A stretch of DNA of 64,000 nt from Solanum dulcamara (Eukaryota > Streptophyta > Magnoliopsida > Solanales > Solanaceae). The DNA lies in assembly GCF_947179165.1 (NCBI RefSeq), contig NC_077244.1, positions 13,584,949 to 13,648,948 on the forward strand. Direction: 5' to 3'. Numbering within the stretch: position 1 is the first letter of the stretch; each line of letters begins with the position of its first letter. A program made the translations under genes and the position numbers. Under the pieces are notes generated by a model. It was not told where the DNA came from, searched no databases, and worked only from the letters and a program-made list of their open reading frames with translations. Positions 60,314 to 64,000 of the stretch are shown here, piece by piece.

Positions 60314-63036
60314 TATCATGACCCAATTCCGTAGGCCGTGACTAAAGTCCGACCTGTACACCCGTCTACTTATCTATCAGATATAGTCAAACCGAACTAC
60401 AAACAATGTGACAACATATATAAGAACCCCAATGGGTCATAACATTTCCATATACATATAGCCCCTTTTATTTGTCTCCTGAGGAGTTAATACTAATTAT
60501 ATCATGAAGGAGAATGCAAGCCGACAAGGCTGCCATAGCATATTAGCATTCACAACACATCATATAGACGCAGCTAAACAAAACTTACACAAAATCCACA
60601 CACATATGTCTCCAGACCTCTAAGAGTGTCAACTGTATCATTTGGCGGGACAGGGCCCCTACCGTACCCCTAAATAAGCGAATATATACATCAAGGGATC
60701 AATACCAATAGTTTAGGCTCCTTTACAAGGGAGCACTTCTAAATTCGCTAAGTGGAAATCCTAAGCTGGAGGATCTCTAAAACGTGTGTCTATACCTGCG
60801 GGCATGAAACGCAACCCCCCGAAAAGAGGGGGTCAGTACGACATATGTACTAAGTATATAATAAGCATAACATATCATAAGTGAGACCACATCTGAAATA
60901 AGGGCTCAGGAGACAAGTACGATACTCAAGAAATCACTGTACCTGTGCCTTATGAAATAAAGTCATGCATGATCATATCATATATCCGACCCATTATAGA
61001 CTCAGTGAATTTTTCATATACATGGCCCATCTTGGGGCTCGGCGCCATCATCATGTCATTATAATAATACCGAGAAACGTACAGCCTGATCCATATGTAT
61101 ATATACCGTACCCATCCCTCTAGTGAGGGACTCGGTGAATAATATAGTGAAACTGAGCACGATAATGTACCCGGCCCATTATGGGACTCGGTGTCATAAT
61201 CAAATCATCATAACATCATATCATCATATACCATATCTGGCCCTCTAGTAAGGGACTCGGTGAATAATGTAGTCAAATGCGCTTGATCGCATACCCTGCC
61301 CGGGACTCGGTGAAAGATGTATTAACAGTATGCATGAGCAAAGTAGTGAGTAACCATATGCAATTTAAATCATCATCTACGACTCAATAGAGTAATCAAG
61401 TGAACCATCACTTGAAGATCAGGATAGTAATCGTCTCGAGTACCCTCTAACTGTCATTAGGGATCCTATCAAATGGAGCCTCAGGAATCATAGACATGTA
61501 TCAAGACAATGCTAAACAACTTATGGAATCAGAGACATTTGTCATCGTAGAGTCTTTAGGGATAGGAGCTTATACATCCAATTACTATTCAACATATAGA
61601 GGGCTCGAGGGTAGTAGCTTAACTACTTTAAGAGCCTTAACATTCAGAGGTGAATAAAGATCATGAACTATGTTCAGAACTTACGAATGGAATTACCCCT
61701 AAAGCTCATATTATACATCACTTATATATAAGATATGCCAAAAGAAAAGAGGGATAGGCTTTACATACCTTTTATAGATCAACTGTAACCAAGCTTGTTT
61801 CGTTACCCCTTGAACCTATTTAACATGAAAGTAACATTATATTGGTTGGTTAAGAAGTTATCGGAAATCGGGCAGCATGTCCCCTATATAACTTGCCCAA
61901 TCCAAACTTCCATTTAACCTCCAATTAACGCAGCCATAACAACAACAATAACCACCATCCATATACAATAAAACTACTTCAACATTATTCAATACAAGTT
62001 CCAAACAGCCCACCCAAAACCATGACATCAAAATATGGTTTTTGGTCTTTATTTCGTAAAATTACAACCACACTGAAAGGAGTATGACATGGATGGAAAT
62101 GGAAGAACCTATACTCATTTTTAACCATATGGCAAGCCCTTCAACATGCATAAATTACCTACAAATACAATACCATAATAACGACAATACTAATAAAACT
62201 TTAATCCAACTAGAACGGCTTCAATTCTGTCTATTTATAACGTCAACAATAAATATGTAATTTTCTTACTTCCAACTCCACGTAATACAAATTAATCTCT
62301 CCATTACAACATCATTAACTTTAATTTGAAAGGAAGAAACCCTACCTTAGCAACTTGGCTTCGCAACTCGGATGAAAGTTGATGGCTTCGCGTTGAACCT
62401 CCTTGCAGCCCCAACGATGAAGCTAATCACCTTCCAATGAGTCAAAATTACCTTAACTAATTATTTATGGAGCAAGACTCGGAGCTTCACTTTTCTTCAG
62501 CCATGGCCGAACTTGCCATGGCTTGAACCCTCTTTTCTCTCTCTATTTTTCTCTACATTGAAGTCAAGAAAAAAGAATGAACTAAAACTTAATTCTTAGT
62601 CATTCTTGACCTTTATACATTATCTTTGAAGGTGACACATGTCCAACCCTAAGGGCGACACATGTCCAGCTCCCATAGATCCACCTCAACCCCATACACC
62701 TACCCCATTGCTGCCATATGTCTTAGTGGTGTCCACCTTAGTAGGTGCATCACCTACTTGCTCATTTTCGTAGGTTCGTAATCTCATCTCACTTTAAGAA
62801 CCTATGTGATCCTCGCTACTTAAGCTCGACATATACTCACATAGTTTAATCATGTAAGACATCTAATTCGGTAGCTTATAACAGTAGGTCGATTACCACG
62901 ACTCATTACTTGGCCTCCACTCCTTTCAAATCCTTCCTTAGAATTATTTGATAATGTCATAGATAACATGGATCACATGGCAACTTTAGAGAAGCTAAAC
63001 AAATGTTCCCATATACCAAAAGTGTGGGGTATAACA
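60314..63036 (-). repeat. 5' LTR of element D
   Basis: 2723 bp. It starts TGTTATACCCCACAC at 63036 and ends in TCATGATA at 60314 (CA changed to TA). The stretch 61330-61830 is nearly identical to 53460-53935. About 390 bp at 62025-62420 have no counterpart in the 3' LTR. Confidence 0.87.
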
Positions 63037-63041
63037 AACAA

Positions 63042-63278
63042 CTACCTCAGGGACTGCCTCCCCTCTACCAATAGACATAGATCTGGTCCTTGGCAACTAC
63101 CCAAACAACACGCCACACTCAGCACTAGTGATAATGACTTGGCACGATAAGAAAGAATGAATAAAGAAAGTTTCCTAACAGTTCTCATATCCTCTCGAAG
63201 ATAAGTATAGACATCTTCGTACCGATTCCCTAAACTCTACTTAGATTTAGCTTGTACACGTGAGACCTATGAACCAGG
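63042..63278 (-). other. leader of element E resumed
   Basis: Continues element E after the nested insertion, ending at the primer site. The open plus-strand frame 62968-63150 crosses the insertion boundary and is chance. Confidence 0.6.
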
Positions 63279-63290
63279 GCTCTGATACAA
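63279..63290 (-). other. primer-binding site of element E (tRNA-iMet type)
   Basis: The minus strand reads TTGTATCAGAGC, 11 of 12 bases. Confidence 0.85.
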
Positions 63291-63293
63291 ATT

Positions 63294-64000
63294 TGTCATG
63301 ACCCAAATCTGAGTGTGATGGCACCTGTACTTTTCCATCGAATAAATTAGTCTAAAACTCAATATTTCAATAAATAAAGCAGAAACAGTCTAAATAAGTA
63401 AATAATAAATCAAAGCGGAAGTTCTTCAACTTAAATACCCCCAAAGATTGAATGTCACATGTACAAGCAGCTAAAGAAAACAAAACTGAAATGAAATTCA
63501 AGTCTTAATATGTCTTCAACTCTCAAGTAGAGTAAAGCATAAAAGTACAGAAAATTTGAGAGTATGTTGAATGTCAATAGCTACCCCTTTCAAAAATCCT
63601 GGAAGCCTCAAATGATCAGAAGAGACGGTGATCAAAGTCCAGGCTCAGAACCTACACAAGTGTAGAAGTAAGGGTGAGTATCAAACAATGCGGTGCCTAG
63701 CAAGCTAACCAGAAAAATTAAGTAAATCTAATAGCATACACAAACTCCTTTTCCAACCCAACCGAATCTCCAGACTACAACCTGCACAGAAATCATCCCA
63801 ACCTAGTTATTCATACTAAACAGTTCAATAAGGTTTCAATCACAACTCAATATCACAAGATATATTATATAAATACTCACAAGTTAGAAATAGGCATCAA
63901 ACTGTCGACACAGATATGCAAAATATGTATATGCACACTCAATGATCATGCATGTGTGACATTACCTGCAAAGACCTCGGCATAATAAACTCTGATCGAA
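63294..64000 (-). repeat. 5' LTR of element E, cut by the window end
   Basis: Starts TGTCATGACCCAAATCTG and aligns with 44964-45690, reaching the first unit of the 29-bp array at the last bases. Confidence 0.88.

Larger units (their letters stand above)
52371..63041 (-). mobile_element. element D: nested Ty3 element with near-perfect 5-bp duplication
   Basis: 10661 bp (52376-63036) on the minus strand, inserted in the gag/leader of element E. Flanks are AATAA (52371-52375) and AACAA (63037-63041), one mismatch. 3' LTR 52376-54912, purine tract, an integrase-chromodomain remnant, a hAT-like insertion, 3 kb of unrecognised purine-rich sense strand, an iMet primer site, 5' LTR 60314-63036. No gag, protease or RT is visible, so it was either a non-autonomous derivative or lost those parts. 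Confidence 0.87.
44964..64000 (-). mobile_element. element E: large Ty3 chromovirus, interrupted by element D
   Basis: 3' LTR 44964-47637, pol and gag 47705-52330, then 10.7 kb of nested element D. The leader resumes at 63042, followed by the primer site at 63279-63290 and a 5' LTR from 63294 that runs past the window end. The two LTR starts align closely (for example 'aaacagtctaaataagtaaataataaa' wording at 45046 and 63383). It is inserted in the 5' LTR of element F. Its target duplication cannot be checked because its right end is outside the window. Confidence 0.85.

Overview
This window is plant nuclear DNA made almost entirely of transposable elements. I see no host protein-coding gene, rRNA or tRNA gene. 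Every longer open frame that I can interpret is a fragment of a Ty3/gypsy gag-pol polyprotein with frameshifts and stops. The LTRs are long (about 1.8-2.9 kb), most primer-binding sites match initiator tRNA-Met (TGGTATCAGAGC), and several integrases end in a chromodomain. Long-LTR Ty3 chromoviruses packed this densely suggest pericentromeric heterochromatin. The LTR termini look like those common in Solanaceae (tomato/potato/pepper group), but that assignment is my inference.

Layout. 1-12 kb is a scrambled mosaic of one chromovirus family: a minus-strand 3' LTR and pol end (element A), plus-strand LTR and gag (B), an inverted gag/protease copy forming a 1.26-kb palindrome, an indel-free 851-bp repeated LTR piece and an isolated RT fragment. 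A 2.93-kb solo LTR of another family (5113-8044, TSD CCCTT) sits inside B's LTR. 12-13.8 kb and 23.4-24.4 kb are old repeat sequence split by element C, a full-length but dead chromovirus (13818-23407, TSD TAAAT). 24.4-27.6 kb is an Athila/TAT-type remnant (H) with a tRNA-Asp-like primer site. 27.6-35.04 kb is minus-strand gypsy element I.

From 35 kb to the end is a deep nest. F (from about 35.04 kb) contains a MULE-like element in its 5' LTR and, further out in that LTR, element E (44964 to beyond the window). E contains D (52376-63036, near-perfect 5-bp TSD). D contains a hAT-like element (56241-57278) that itself contains a small MITE-like foldback. F's and E's right ends lie beyond base 64000.

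No gene cassette or host pathway is visible. The most interesting material is structural: a fold-back gag palindrome with microhomology at its joints; a 24-bp array of CACGTG/CATGTG palindromes just upstream of a TATA box in one LTR family; a 29-bp hairpin array in E's LTR; several unrelated LTR families each carrying its own cluster of short palindromic words; and a 3-kb purine-rich internal segment in D where gag-RT should be.
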